A DNA stretch of 64,000 nucleotides from Sebaldella termitidis ATCC 33386 (GTDB taxonomy: Bacteria; Fusobacteriota; Fusobacteriia; Fusobacteriales; Leptotrichiaceae). Below are positions 21,385 through 31,059 of this stretch, piece after piece (within the stretch, counting starts at the first letter, position 1; each line of letters starts with the position of its first letter). The stretch covers positions 2,693,989-2,757,988 of the forward strand of contig NC_013517.1 in assembly GCF_000024405.1 (NCBI RefSeq), given 5' to 3'. The notes beneath the pieces were generated by a model, which saw only the letters and a program-made list of their open reading frames with translations, was not told the DNA's origin and did no database searches. The translations under genes and the position numbers were made by a program.

Positions 21385-21765
21385 TTAAAATACTTCTTTT
21401 AATTCATATTGTATTCCCTTATCTTCGATAATATATCCGGAAGAACCGCAGCCATATTTCCATGGTCCCTTATCTGGGGGAAAATTTTCTTTTACTATTT
21501 TAAAGGTTTTTGGATTTACACCTTTAATTACTTTTCCCTGATAATATACATTTTTTTTATCTTTGGCAAGAAGATCAAAATGAGGCAGTGAATCCACCAC
21601 TTCAAATGTCTTATAATCAATATTTTTTAATTCTTCTTTATCTTTTCCATGTACATAGAAAACTTTATTATTCTCCTTTAAATATCCCCTGTACATACAG
21701 CTCAGAGAAAAACTAAGCTGACAAAACAATAACATTCCTGCTAAAATCAATAACTTACTTTTCAT
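21385..21765 (-). CDS. Exported DKNYY family protein, paralogue B
   Basis: The 126-residue paralogue of the gene at 20949 has the same signal peptide type, the LAKDKKNVYYQGKVI repeat core and the YGCGSSGYIIEDKGI end. GGAGGTAAT precedes the ATG. It is first in transcription order of the tandem pair, with 61 bp between them; no terminator is seen between the genes, so they may be co-transcribed. Confidence 0.8.
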   Translation of the reverse strand: MKSKLLILAGMLLFCQLSFSLSCMYRGYLKENNKVFYVHGKDKEELKNIDYKTFEVVDSLPHFDLLAKDKKNVYYQGKVIKGVNPKTFKIVKENFPPDKGPWKYGCGSSGYIIEDKGIQYELKEVF

Positions 21766-21781
21766 TATTACCTCCTAAATT

Positions 21782-21901
21782 TTATCTGTTTACTGCCGGA
21801 CCGCATACATTAATACCGTTTGTACTGCATTTTCTGCTGCCACATGATCCCAAAGCCGACATACATATCATTACCAGAATAAATAATCTGACTTTTTTCA
21901 T
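21782..21901 (-). CDS. Very small lipoprotein
   Basis: A 39-residue precursor has a lysine-containing n-region, a hydrophobic core and the lipobox ALGSC. The mature peptide is about 20 residues with further cysteines (RKCSTNG, NVCGPAV). AAGAGGAGTGATAGC precedes the ATG at 21901; the longer frame to 21964 is not needed. It lies 17 bp upstream of DKNYY paralogue B and is probably in the same transcript. Function is unknown. Confidence 0.7.
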   Translation of the reverse strand: MKKVRLFILVMICMSALGSCGSRKCSTNGINVCGPAVNR

Positions 21902-22183
21902 GCTATCACTCCTCTTTACAAATAACTTATTATAAATTATATATAAATCATAGTATATTTTCAAGCCAGAATATATATTTTTATTATTATATATTTAATA
22001 TTATGATTAATTCCTGATTATCAGGCAAAACAAAAGAATCACACAAAATAAGAAAAATAAAGAAATACTTCTGTTTATTCAAAATTTTACATTTTATATA
22101 ATAAAAAAACTATATTTCTCCAAATAGTAAATCTATGTATCCGGTCTTTTTCCATGAAAATCTTACATATTATTTATTCAGCT

Positions 22184-22210
22184 GAAAAAAGAGCCGATAG
22201 TATCGGCTCT
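22184..22210 (-). terminator. Hairpin terminator
   Basis: GAGCCGATA and TATCGGCTC pair perfectly with a 1-nt loop, and TTTTTTC follows on the minus strand. It is about 135 bp beyond the gene at 22347. The interval 21965-22183 holds nothing else I can name. Confidence 0.75.
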
Positions 22211-22346
22211 AATCAATTTATTCAAATATCTGTATTTTTTACAAAAGCAAAGTATTGTATCATTCAAAATATTTTTAAACTGTTTACTGCTTTTTTTAAT
22301 CACTTTTTTATTTCATAAAAATATTCAGATGTAAAAATTCTTTTTG

Positions 22347-22697
22347 TTACAATACTGTATTATTATTTAACAGCTCTATATATTCATACATTGAATATCT
22401 CAATATTTCATTCTGATTCTTGAAAGTATAGTCTGTTATTTGTCCCTCATTCCCGTTAATCAAATTATACCCCTCTTTATTTCCAGTCAGTATCATTGAA
22501 TTTTTTAATAAATATACTTCTCCTTCTATTAATTTTTTGACACTTTCTTCTCCGAATTTATTTATTAAATCTGTCACCTTCTGGGTTCTGTTATTATTAG
22601 GAGTTTTTATTCCTGATATTTTTTCTTTTATTATCTGCATTTCCTGAGATGTATAAAACTTATTTCCCGTGTTTTCTTTTTCTTTTATCTTTACCAT
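22347..22697 (-). CDS. Hypothetical protein
   Basis: The 116-residue soluble protein is not recognised. It is rich in Lys, Glu and Asn, with a predicted helical first half (KFYTSQEMQIIKEKISGI) and no signal peptide. An ideal GGAGGTATCACT precedes the ATG, and a terminator follows, so it is probably a real single gene. A mild acidic/basic alternation in the N-terminal half is all that can be said. Confidence 0.6.
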   Translation of the reverse strand: MVKIKEKENTGNKFYTSQEMQIIKEKISGIKTPNNNRTQKVTDLINKFGEESVKKLIEGEVYLLKNSMILTGNKEGYNLINGNEGQITDYTFKNQNEILRYSMYEYIELLNNNTVL

Positions 22698-22712
22698 AGT
22701 GATACCTCCGAT

Positions 22713-23062
22713 TGCCTCTTTATTTTATATAGTGATTCTAACACTAGAAATTTAAAATTCCCATTCGGATAACATCCGGTTAATGGAGATTTTAAAAATA
22801 TACTTATTTAAGATTTTGACATTTAAAACAATATTTTTCATTTTTCTTACTTTTATTAAATTTTAAAATCCATACTTTCCCTAGTTAGAAAATTATACTT
22901 TTTAATACTTAGATTTTTGTTATTTCCCTATTATAAATAACTTACAGATATCAATTATAGATTTTTATAATGTCAAGTATTCTCTTTATTTAACAGCTGA
23001 TATTAAGTTGATAAATCCGACAAAAATAATTTGCTTTCAGCTGTTCATTATGAAGATTTTTT
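22713..23062. other. Intergenic stretch without visible gene
   Basis: AT-rich DNA with no open frame that has a ribosome binding site. It holds the upstream region of the gene at 22347 and, at its right end, the approach to the P-type ATPase terminator. Confidence 0.5.
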
Positions 23063-23091
23063 TAAATAAAAAGCCCTCTTTAAAGGGCTTT
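23063..23091 (-). terminator. Terminator of the heavy-metal ATPase operon
   Basis: AAAGCCCT and AGGGCTTT pair, with TTTATTTAAAAAA following on the minus strand. It is about 95 bp beyond the ATPase stop. Confidence 0.8.
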
Positions 23092-23186
23092 ATTATATCA
23101 CAATTTTTTAACAGCTGATTTTCTGATATATAATAATTTAGTTAAGCGGGATTTTTATCTAAATTTTATATTTTTGAAATTATGTA

Positions 23187-25076
23187 CTATTCTTCATCTT
23201 TAAATTTCATAGCTCTCATAGCATTTAAAATAGCAAGAACTGACACACCTACATCGGCAAAAATTGCTTCCCACATAGTCGCTATACCTCCGGCACCTAA
23301 AATCAATACTATCAGCTTTACAATAAGTGCAAAGAAAATATTCTGCCTTACAATATTAAGTGTTTTTTTGGCAATTTTTATAGTTGTTGCTATCTTAGAC
23401 GGTTCATCATTCATTATAACTATATCTGCTGCTTCAATAGCTGCATCTGATCCTAATCCGCCCATGGCAATTCCAACATCTGCCCTTGCAAGTACTGGTG
23501 CATCGTTTATACCATCTCCGACAAATGAAAGATTTTTATTTTTAGGCTTTTCTGCCAATAATTTTTCTACCTTTTCTACTTTATCCCCCGGAAGCAATTC
23601 AGCATAAACCAGATCAAGTCCTAATTCCTCCGCGACCTTTTCTCCTACTTTCCTTGAATCTCCTGTCAGCATAACAGTTTTCTGAATTCCGAGTTTTTTC
23701 AGATTTTCAATTGCTTTTTTTGAATCAGCTTTTATTTCATCGGATATTACTATATATCCCTTATAAATTCCGTCTATTGCTATATGAACTATTGTACCTG
23801 TTATATTATCACTGTCAGCATACTTTATTCCTTTGCTTTTCATCAATTTAGCATTTCCTGCCAGAATAATTTTATTATACACAGCAGCTTTTACGCCATG
23901 TCCGGGAATTTCTTCCACATCAGAAATTTTTGAATTGTCTATTTTCTTTCCGTAAGCTTTTAATAAAGAAACTGAAATGGGATGATTCGAATAACTTTCT
24001 GCATAAGCAGCCATTTCCAGTAACTCTTCTTTTGTTATACCCTCAGTGACTATTTCGGTTACATTAAAGACTCCTTTTGTTAAAGTCCCTGTTTTATCAA
24101 AAACGACTGTTTCTGTTTTGGAAAGAGCTTCCAGATAATTACTTCCTTTTACCAGAACCCCGTGTGCCGAAGCCCCTCCGATACCTCCGAAAAAACCAAG
24201 CGGTATTGAAATGACAAGTGCACAGGGACAAGATATAACAAGGAAAATCAGTGCTCTGTATAACCAGTCATAAAATACTGCATCTTTCAATATAAGCGGC
24301 GGAATAACTGCCAGAAAAGCTGCAATTATAACTACTGCCGGAGTATAATATTTTGCAAATTTAGTTATAAATTTTTCAGATTCCGATTTTTTACTGCTGG
24401 CATTTTCCACTAAATCCAATATTTTAGAAACCGTTGATTCCCCGAATTCTTTGGAAACTTTAACGGTAATTACCCCGCTCATATTTATACACCCGCTTAG
24501 AACTTCGTCTCCTTCCGAGACTTCCCGCGGTAAAGATTCTCCGGTTAAAGCTGAAGTATTAATTGTCGAATTTCCGCTGGCAACTTTTCCATCCAATGCA
24601 ATTTTTTCTCCGGGCTTTATAATAATTATTTCCCCTACTTTAACTTCGTCAGGATCGACTCTGATGATTTTATTGCCGCGTTTTATATTTGCATAATCAG
24701 GTCTTATATCCATAAGATCTGCTATTGATTTTCTGGATTTATTGACAGCATAATCCTGAAACAGCTCCCCGATTTGATAAAACAGCATTACAGCTACCCC
24801 TTCAGGATACTCTCCAATTATAAAGGCTCCTATAGTTGCAATTGACATTAGAAAGTTTTCATCAAAAATCTGACCGTTTAATATATTTTTTACTGCTTTT
24901 AAAACAACATCTCCCCCGACAATCAAATATGCTGTAAGATAAATCGATAATAATACTATGCCGGGATTAATACCCGGAAACAAAAGTACCATTTTATCAT
25001 CAAAAGCCGGAAAAAGACCTACAATAAAGAAAAATGATCCTACTATAATTTTTAAAATCCTGTTTCTATATTTCAT
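23187..25076 (-). CDS. Heavy-metal-translocating P1B-type ATPase (Zn/Cd/Pb class)
   Basis: The 629-residue membrane pump exports soft divalent metals. It has the CPC metal motif in LVISCPCALVISIPLG, the phosphorylation site DKTGTLTKG, the TGES actuator loop, the SNHPIS His-Pro motif and GDGINDAPVLARADVGIAMG. The CPC plus a Lys in TM7 (FFALIVKLIVLIL) point to the ZntA/CadA class. The usual N-terminal metal-binding domain is missing from this chain and is encoded separately by the gene upstream. AGGAGGGTAC precedes the ATG. Confidence 0.93.
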   Translation of the reverse strand: MKYRNRILKIIVGSFFFIVGLFPAFDDKMVLLFPGINPGIVLLSIYLTAYLIVGGDVVLKAVKNILNGQIFDENFLMSIATIGAFIIGEYPEGVAVMLFYQIGELFQDYAVNKSRKSIADLMDIRPDYANIKRGNKIIRVDPDEVKVGEIIIIKPGEKIALDGKVASGNSTINTSALTGESLPREVSEGDEVLSGCINMSGVITVKVSKEFGESTVSKILDLVENASSKKSESEKFITKFAKYYTPAVVIIAAFLAVIPPLILKDAVFYDWLYRALIFLVISCPCALVISIPLGFFGGIGGASAHGVLVKGSNYLEALSKTETVVFDKTGTLTKGVFNVTEIVTEGITKEELLEMAAYAESYSNHPISVSLLKAYGKKIDNSKISDVEEIPGHGVKAAVYNKIILAGNAKLMKSKGIKYADSDNITGTIVHIAIDGIYKGYIVISDEIKADSKKAIENLKKLGIQKTVMLTGDSRKVGEKVAEELGLDLVYAELLPGDKVEKVEKLLAEKPKNKNLSFVGDGINDAPVLARADVGIAMGGLGSDAAIEAADIVIMNDEPSKIATTIKIAKKTLNIVRQNIFFALIVKLIVLILGAGGIATMWEAIFADVGVSVLAILNAMRAMKFKDEE

Positions 25077-25100
25077 TTCAGTACCCTCCTTTTTTTTATT

Positions 25101-25319
25101 TTATTTTTTAATTATAACTGCAGACTCTATTTTTTTTACAGTTTTTTTTATTTCCTCTATTACAGAATCTGAATTTTCGTCAACAAGTTCAAGATTCATC
25201 TTTGCAGTCATAAAATTCACATTAACACTGTTAACACCTTCCACCTTTTGAACAGATCTTTCAATTTTTGCTGCACAATTGGCACAATCCAAGTTTTCTA
25301 GTCTGAATGTTTTTTTCAT
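25101..25319 (-). CDS. Stand-alone heavy-metal-associated (HMA) domain protein
   Basis: This 72-residue ferredoxin-like protein carries the metal motif LDCANCAAKIE and the typical VEGVNSVNVNFMTAKM. It supplies the N-terminal metal-binding module that the neighbouring ATPase lacks, either as a soluble chaperone or as the detached domain. Its ATG overlaps the stop of the ArsR regulator gene (ATGA), and the ATPase follows after 24 bp, so the three genes form one operon. Confidence 0.92.
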   Translation of the reverse strand: MKKTFRLENLDCANCAAKIERSVQKVEGVNSVNVNFMTAKMNLELVDENSDSVIEEIKKTVKKIESAVIIKK

Positions 25320-25612
25320 TTTTCTACCTCCGAATTTTTAGTTTCAATTATTTGTGTTAAAACTTTTCTAACATATGATTTTTTTAGTGAATAGAATAAT
25401 ACTCTTCCTTTTCTTTCGTATCTTACTAAATGTGCCTCTCTGAGTACAGCTAATTGATGTGAAACAGCCGATTGATTCATGTTAATCAATTTTGCTATGT
25501 CATGTACACACATTTCAGTATCTATTAAAAGGTATAATATTTTCAATCTTGTCTCACTGGAAAATATTTTAAAAAGTTCTGCTAATTCAGTTATTTCTTT
25601 TTTATTGATCAT
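25316..25612 (-). CDS. ArsR/SmtB family metal-responsive repressor
   Basis: The 98-residue winged-helix repressor has ELFKIFSSETRLKILYLL, MCVHDIAKLINMNQSAVSHQL and a beta-wing. The alpha-3 Cys in EMCVHD and C-terminal acidic residues suggest a CadC/ZiaR-like sensor of Zn, Cd or Pb. I prefer ATG 25612, where GGGAGA lies upstream; an ATG at 25636 would add eight residues. It is the first gene of the regulator-HMA-ATPase operon and should repress it at the palindrome at 25651. Confidence 0.9.
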   Translation of the reverse strand: MINKKEITELAELFKIFSSETRLKILYLLIDTEMCVHDIAKLINMNQSAVSHQLAVLREAHLVRYERKGRVLFYSLKKSYVRKVLTQIIETKNSEVEK

Positions 25613-25650
25613 TTTTTCTCCCAATATCTGTTCCATGAGTCATGAGTTAA

Positions 25651-25683
25651 GTTTTTTATTTGAATATATATTCATGTGTTCAT
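25651..25683 (-). promoter_or_regulatory. Operator of the heavy-metal ATPase operon
   Basis: The perfect 14-bp palindrome TGAATATATATTCA (25651-25664) and the adjacent ATATGAACA on the minus strand resemble SmtB/CadC operators. It lies 40 bp upstream of the regulator start. Confidence 0.65.
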
Positions 25684-25867
25684 ATGTTTAAACGAATTAT
25701 ATCTAATCTGATAAATTATGTCAAGATATTTTTGTAGAAAACTTTTTAAAGTTTTTATATTTTTGTTATTTTTTGAATAATCTTCAGATTATATTGCAAA
25801 TATAAATACTTTGAATTTTATCTTTAATTAATGGTGATACCACAGATATAATAATTTATCTGCATAA

Positions 25868-25894
25868 TAAAAAAACTCCGAAGAGTTTTTTTAT
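25868..25894. terminator. Terminator beyond the DUF554 gene
   Basis: AAAAAAACTC and GAGTTTTTTT surround a CGAA loop. The minus-strand DUF554 gene ends 25 bp away. Confidence 0.75.
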
Positions 25895-25918
25895 TAAATA
25901 TTATCTTATTAAACATTC

Positions 25919-26629
25919 TCAGAAAAACATTCCCCATAATTTTGAAATAGGAATAACAATTAACAATGAAGGAAGCATATTTGTAATTCTTATATATTTC
26001 ATTTCACAAATTCTGAAACCTGTGGCAAGGGCAATAATTCCTCCGCATGACATAAAATCATTAAGTGCTTCCGGAGTAGTCAGCGGAAGGATAAAGCCTG
26101 ACAATAAATACAATGCCATAAAAAATAAAAACTGCGGAACAGCAATTCCAGCTACTAAAAATCCTAATGATGCCGCAAAAATAGCTGATGTAAAAATATC
26201 AAGCACTGCCTTGGCAAGCAGGATACTGTGATCTCCGGTCATAGCCTCTGCCATAGAACCGAGAATTCCCGTAGAGCCTGTACAAAACAGTACAACCAGA
26301 CTAACATATTTCTGAATAAACATATCATCCTCGGAACTGTTTTTACCAGAAATTTTTTCTATAAACAGTTTTATTTTAACAGTAAAAACTTCCATCCAGT
26401 GTTCTAAATCAATCATTTCTCCAATAAAAGTCCCTAAAATAACAGAAAGAACAATACTCGGCAGAGAATGCAGCTTTACGATCAGATTTATTCCTATAGC
26501 CATTGATGCTACGCCGAATATAAATGTAAGATTTGTACGTATACGTTCCGGGAAGTGCTTCCCAAATATTCCTCCAATTATCCCCCCAAGTAAAATTGCC
26601 GACGCGTTAGTAATAATCCCAATAGGCAT
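25919..26629 (-). CDS. DUF554 family membrane protein
   Basis: The 236-residue protein has about seven hydrophobic segments and the DUF554/YdfK signatures MPIGIITNASAILLGGIIGG and GASMAIGINLIVKLHSLPSIV, read loosely. A hairpin at its promoter side and a terminator on both sides make it monocistronic. Possible ion or small-molecule transport is often suggested for the family but is not established. GGGAAGTTATG marks the start. Confidence 0.85.
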   Translation of the reverse strand: MPIGIITNASAILLGGIIGGIFGKHFPERIRTNLTFIFGVASMAIGINLIVKLHSLPSIVLSVILGTFIGEMIDLEHWMEVFTVKIKLFIEKISGKNSSEDDMFIQKYVSLVVLFCTGSTGILGSMAEAMTGDHSILLAKAVLDIFTSAIFAASLGFLVAGIAVPQFLFFMALYLLSGFILPLTTPEALNDFMSCGGIIALATGFRICEMKYIRITNMLPSLLIVIPISKLWGMFF

Positions 26630-26749
26630 AACTTCCCTCCAATTCTAAATTTCAAAGCATGTTAACATAACTGATCAAAAAATGCAAACGATTTTTCATT
26701 AATCATTTGCAATTTAATAAATTTAGTTTATAACTTAAAGATATAATAA

Positions 26750-26784
26750 AAAACAAGACTAAATATAAACAGTCTTGTTTTTTA
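26750..26784 (-). terminator. Terminator of the exported protein gene at 26803
   Basis: AAAACAAGACT and AGTCTTGTTTT pair, with T runs on both strands, between two minus-strand genes. Confidence 0.8.
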
Positions 26785-26802
26785 TTATTTAATTAATCAA
26801 TT

Positions 26803-27375
26803 TTATCTCATCATTACATTAAAAAATTTAGTCGGAAATACTGAAAGTGTAGAAATAAGATCCAGATTTTTATCATAATTTACTTTCCACAAACCATTAA
26901 TTTTATCCATAGTCACTTTTATATTTTTTGTTTTTAATACTCCTTTATGTCCATATTTTTCATATAATTTTTCATAAATCAATATTGCATTTTTATTATT
27001 AATACTATCTGGTGAAATCCCTAGATCGTTAAGTGATTCTAAAAAAGCTGAAACAAATTCATCGTCTGAAAGATTATCATATGAAACATAATTTACTTTT
27101 ACATTCAGTGTACTTTTATTTTTTGATTCACTTACTTTTGTAACTTCATATTTATTTTTCTTTGAGTATCCGCTCATTGCCTTAAATTCATTTTCATTGG
27201 ATGCCATTTCCATAAAGATTAACATTTCAGGATCTTGTCTGTAAGCCTTATAATCCTGGGCTACTAAATATTTCATTCCCTGTTCAAAAACCTGTTTTGA
27301 CTCATATTTCTCTAAATTATTCCCCAACGTTAAACTCATTAACATTAAAAATAGTGCCAGTACTGCTTTTTTCAT
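26803..27375 (-). CDS. Exported hypothetical protein
   Basis: The 190-residue protein has a classic signal peptide (KKAVLALFLMLMSLTLG) with no lipobox Cys. The mature part alternates helices and strands, with the pattern KNIKVTMDKINGLWKVNYD near the end. That pattern resembles the end of DUF4878/DUF3828-type small exported proteins and also resembles the KWVIDENSPD block of the lipoproteins at the left end. GGAGGTAAA precedes the ATG. Confidence 0.7.
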   Translation of the reverse strand: MKKAVLALFLMLMSLTLGNNLEKYESKQVFEQGMKYLVAQDYKAYRQDPEMLIFMEMASNENEFKAMSGYSKKNKYEVTKVSESKNKSTLNVKVNYVSYDNLSDDEFVSAFLESLNDLGISPDSINNKNAILIYEKLYEKYGHKGVLKTKNIKVTMDKINGLWKVNYDKNLDLISTLSVFPTKFFNVMMR

Positions 27376-27676
27376 TTTACCTCCTAGAAATTATAATAAT
27401 AATTTATCTTAACACCTTTATATGTATTTTTTGTGAAGTTTAATAAAATTGAATATTCAGTTTTCATTATTCACAGTTTTTTTGTAATACACTATACTTT
27501 ATCCTAATCAATTAATTCCTTCTTCTATTTTTGTAGAAACAACAAATCGGTTATTTATATTGAAGCTATGAATTCCAATACTTATAACTCTTTTTATTTT
27601 TAGATTATCTATAATTTTTCATTCATTCTTTTCACTTTTTCATGCTATAATTTTATTAGATGAAGAGGTGATTTTT

Positions 27677-28255
27677 ATGTATATAAAAATTTTTTTCAGT
27701 TTTTTACTATCTGGAATAATGATCCAATTTTTTAAAATTTATAATGTTATTCATAATTTAAATCTCCTGAAAAACTTCAAAAGGTATTTTTTTATCATTT
27801 TTAACCAAATGTATTTTCAAAAATCAAAATCAAATTTAAAATATATACAGCATACCGGATATCGCAAACTAGCTCACAGCACTAAAACTATTCGATTCTT
27901 TCCTGAATTTGACAGAAATTTAAAACTTTATTCAAAATTACATTCTTTTATGAAAATCAATGAAACTCTATGTCCTAATGAACAAGAAGAAAAAATACAT
28001 AAATTCGGAATCAGCTTCTATGATGAAATTATTTCAAATATTACTTTTCATCATGAAAAATTAGATAAAGAAATACTATTTTTATTCAATCCCTTTATAC
28101 TTATTTTTAACTCTATAAAATTCATTATCAGTTTTTTGCTTAATTTTTTCGATTTTAAGTTTTCCGCTAGATCTGTTAATTTATTTAGTTTCTTTATTAC
28201 CCTTTTTATTTTTCTCATCGGATATATAAAAATATACTATCTCTTTATTGTTTAA
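27677..28255 (+). CDS. Hypothetical membrane protein
   Basis: This 192-residue protein has a hydrophobic N-terminal segment, a basic central region of about 100 residues and two C-terminal transmembrane segments (LFLFNPFILIFNSIKFI; FFITLFIFLIGYIKIYY). AGAGGTG before ATG 27677 sets the start. I do not recognise a family. A terminator follows, which supports a real gene. Its base composition is more AT-rich than its neighbours. Confidence 0.55.
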   Translation: MYIKIFFSFLLSGIMIQFFKIYNVIHNLNLLKNFKRYFFIIFNQMYFQKSKSNLKYIQHTGYRKLAHSTKTIRFFPEFDRNLKLYSKLHSFMKINETLCPNEQEEKIHKFGISFYDEIISNITFHHEKLDKEILFLFNPFILIFNSIKFIISFLLNFFDFKFSARSVNLFSFFITLFIFLIGYIKIYYLFIV

Positions 28256-28324
28256 TACATTCAGTATTTTATGCAAAGAATAAAATATTGATTTTACATT
28301 TATATTTTCAATAAAAATATAAAA

Positions 28325-28352
28325 AAAGAAGTAGTTAAACTACTTCTTTCAA
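28325..28352 (+). terminator. Terminator of the membrane protein gene
   Basis: AAAGAAGTAGTT and AACTACTTCTTT pair perfectly around one base. Confidence 0.8.
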
Positions 28353-29416
28353 CACACCTACATAGTTCAGTAGACGTTAACCTTTAAGGGAATATATATA
28401 ATACAGGAAAAAAAAATATTTTTATATATAATTCTTCAGGAAAAAAATTGATATTTTTAAAAACATTAGACTAATATCAATATATCTAAAGCATATTATA
28501 AACAAAAAACAACATTTATCAAAAGCTCAACCAGTAATTTTGTAGAGTAATTATACCTGAAAACGAATTTTAAATGATAAAAATATAAAATCTTGCTGTT
28601 ATAAAATGATCAAACTTAATAATACTAAAAAAGCTTTCTGATTTATTTGATTTCGAAAAACTTAAAACTAAAATATCCGAAAAATTTAAAAAGAGATAAC
28701 CGCTATTCTGTTATCTCACTGTTACTAGCGTTTGGCACTAGAATTAAAATATATCATGAAAATTTTAAAAATGCAACTATTATATAAATAAATATAAACT
28801 CTTTTAACAGATCATAAAAATAAATGATAGATTATGATTTAAATTATAAATTGCCTCATAGTTATTACTAAAAGGCAATTCGATATTATATTTTTATTCG
28901 TATTTGATGCATACTTATATCATAATCAAATACTATTGTCAAACCAATAAAAAAAATATTATTCAATAAACTATTATAACGCATTTTACAAAAAATAACA
29001 AGAAGTATTCTTAGCAAACATGATAAACTATCAGATAAAATTCTAAATATTCTACCTAAAAATATTAATAACTCAGAAAAATACTTATCTTATGGAAAAT
29101 TTAAATAATTTTATCCTGGCTGCTATAAATAAAATAACGTACTTTAATTTTATTTCCAATAAAAATCTGGTTGAAGCTTTAGAGAATATAATGCTTTTCC
29201 TAGTGTTGATACAGCTCTCTTTTCCCCTTCTCATGTCCGTACTGGACTTATCTGAGTTTTGTGTTTTTATAAATATTTGAGTATTGATAAATATCATCTT
29301 TCTTACTAAACAGTATCTAAATTCTTTCAACTTTAGCTATAACAGCTCATATATATTTTTTTCTAACTCTAAAGAAATAATAATATTTAAATTCTTAATT
29401 TTTTTAAAATTATTGC
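28353..29416. other. 1-kb stretch without a supported gene
   Basis: Very AT-rich. It holds at least two more hairpins: AGATAAC with GTTATCT (about 28696-28718) and AATTGCCT with AGGCAATT (about 28850-28880). A minus-strand frame of 81 codons at 29085-29330 has basic, repetitive composition and no good ribosome binding site; it may be a gene relic. Nothing else is visible. Confidence 0.45.
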
Positions 29417-29755
29417 TTAGATATCACATTTTTCTTTCTTAACTGCAAAATACTTTTCTAAATTTTCTAAATCTTCCTGATATATGCTTTCTTTTCTCAA
29501 ATAATTCTCTACCAATACTTTTAATAGCTCATTTTCCTTTTTTATCAATGCATAATGTGACCATTGAGCTTCTTTTCTGTCCCTGACAAAACCGTTATTT
29601 TTCAGATATGCCAAATGTCTTGAAGCTTTTGTCTGTGTGATATCAAGAACCTTTAAAATATCACACACGCATAATTCCTTATCATATAACAGATTAACTA
29701 TTCTTAATCTGGTTTCATCTGACAAAGCTTTTAACTGGTCCGCAATATTAACCAT
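29417..29755 (-). CDS. arsR: ArsR family arsenic-type repressor
   Basis: The 112-residue winged-helix repressor carries ELCVCDILKVLDITQTKASRHLAYLK. The CVC pair in alpha-3 is the metalloid sensor of ArsR proteins from the Escherichia coli type. It lies last in the operon after the permease and thioredoxin-like genes, so it probably regulates its own transcript through the palindrome at 31060. AGGTAAAT precedes the ATG. Confidence 0.9.
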   Translation of the reverse strand: MVNIADQLKALSDETRLRIVNLLYDKELCVCDILKVLDITQTKASRHLAYLKNNGFVRDRKEAQWSHYALIKKENELLKVLVENYLRKESIYQEDLENLEKYFAVKKEKCDI

Positions 29756-29775
29756 TATTTACCTCCATACTTTTA

Positions 29776-30003
29776 TTAAATAATTTCTTTTAATTCTTTT
29801 ATTGTTGCTACTCTTCCGGAAATTACTACTTTTTCATCAATTACCAAGGCAGGAGTTTTCATTACGCCGAATTTCAAAATCTCTTTCATATCTGTTACCT
29901 TTTCCACCTCTGCTTCTTTTCCGCTTTCTTTCAAAGCCTCTTTAACATTTTTTTCTAAATTTTGACAATTTTTGCATCCGCTTCCCAAAACTTTAATTTT
30001 CAT
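29776..30003 (-). CDS. Small thioredoxin-fold redox protein
   Basis: The 75-residue protein (redox-active disulfide protein 2 type) has GSGCKNCQNLEKNV with a CxxC active site, and TPALVIDEKVV with the cis-Pro loop. Proteins of this type often accompany ArsP/DUF318 permeases, as here, and may deliver reducing power to, or handle thiol-bound metalloid for, the permease. GGAGGAAAAAA precedes the ATG. It lies 19 bp after the permease gene. Confidence 0.9.
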   Translation of the reverse strand: MKIKVLGSGCKNCQNLEKNVKEALKESGKEAEVEKVTDMKEILKFGVMKTPALVIDEKVVISGRVATIKELKEII

Positions 30004-30022
30004 ATTTTTTTCCTCCTTTAAA

Positions 30023-31039
30023 TTATATAAACATATAACCGAAAAAATTAAAAGAATATCCGATTATTATTATTCCTATACCTACTATTAAAACAAAAAT
30101 CGTTAATAACTTTGGCTTTACCACTTTACTTAACATTATTACTGAAGGCAGAGACAGTGCTGTAACTGCCATCATAAAAGATAATATTGTTCCTATTCCT
30201 ACTCCTTTTAAAAATAAAGCTTCTGCTATCGGAATAGTACCGAATATATCTGCATACATCGGTATTCCTAGTATTGTTGATATTAATACAGCAAATTTAT
30301 TATTATTCCCTATTAGATTTTCTATTAATTCCTGCGGTATCCAGTTATGAATCAGTGCTCCTATTCCTACTCCGATTATTACATAAGGCCATACTTTTTT
30401 AAATATATCTTTTACCTGTTCCTTGGCAAACTCATGTCTTTTTCTTTTTGTCATGGTTTCCAGCTCACCATCAACATCAGGCATTTCCCTCACATATTCC
30501 TCTACCTGTGATTCTAAATTTAAATGGTCTATTATACCACCGCCTGCAACAGCCAGTACTAATCCCACTAAAACATATACAAACGCTATCTTAAATCCAA
30601 AAAAAGACATTAATAACAAAAAACTTCCGAGATCCACTAATGGTGAGGAAATTAAAAATGAAAAAGTAGTTCCTAATGATAATCCTGAAGCTGTAAATCC
30701 TATAAAAATAGGAATGCTCGAACAGCTGCAGAAAGGTGTTATCGTTCCTAATAAAGCTCCTACTATTCTACCTTTAATTCCTTTCATATTTCCTAATAAT
30801 TTTTTAGTTCTTTCGGGCGGAAAATAGCTTTGTATATAAGAAATCCCATATATTAATAATGTCAATAATATAAATATTTTTATAGTATCAAATATAAAAA
30901 ACTGAATACTTCCACCTATTTGAGAAGCTAAGTCAAGTCTTAGTAATTTTTGTACTATAAGCCCAGACAAATCATTTAACCAAGTCATTTTAAAAAAAAT
31001 ATCCATTATAGAATTAAATCCTTTTATAAACATTTCCAT
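30023..31039 (-). CDS. ArsP-type permease (DUF318)
   Basis: This integral membrane protein of about 338 residues has eight to ten hydrophobic segments. The motif TPFCSCSSIPIFIGF (about residue 105) is the cysteine-rich hallmark of the DUF318/ArsP permease family, some members of which export trivalent organoarsenicals. Two blocks, TPFCSCSSIP and GIPMYADIFGTIPIAE, form the repeated core. I prefer ATG 31039 (GGAGAAAAAT upstream) over 31051. It is first in a three-gene operon with a thioredoxin-like protein and ArsR. Substrate is not certain; the CVC-type ArsR supports arsenic or antimony. Confidence 0.85.
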   Translation of the reverse strand: MEMFIKGFNSIMDIFFKMTWLNDLSGLIVQKLLRLDLASQIGGSIQFFIFDTIKIFILLTLLIYGISYIQSYFPPERTKKLLGNMKGIKGRIVGALLGTITPFCSCSSIPIFIGFTASGLSLGTTFSFLISSPLVDLGSFLLLMSFFGFKIAFVYVLVGLVLAVAGGGIIDHLNLESQVEEYVREMPDVDGELETMTKRKRHEFAKEQVKDIFKKVWPYVIIGVGIGALIHNWIPQELIENLIGNNNKFAVLISTILGIPMYADIFGTIPIAEALFLKGVGIGTILSFMMAVTALSLPSVIMLSKVVKPKLLTIFVLIVGIGIIIIGYSFNFFGYMFI

Positions 31040-31059
31040 ATTTTTCTCCATTCTTTATA

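Noticed and set aside
26655..26680. Third dif-like site (GTTAACATAA)
   Set aside because: Only one half-site is present; the second arm is missing.
29085..29330. Overlapping frames of 81 and 62 codons on opposite strands
   Set aside because: No good start sites and odd composition; at most a gene relic.
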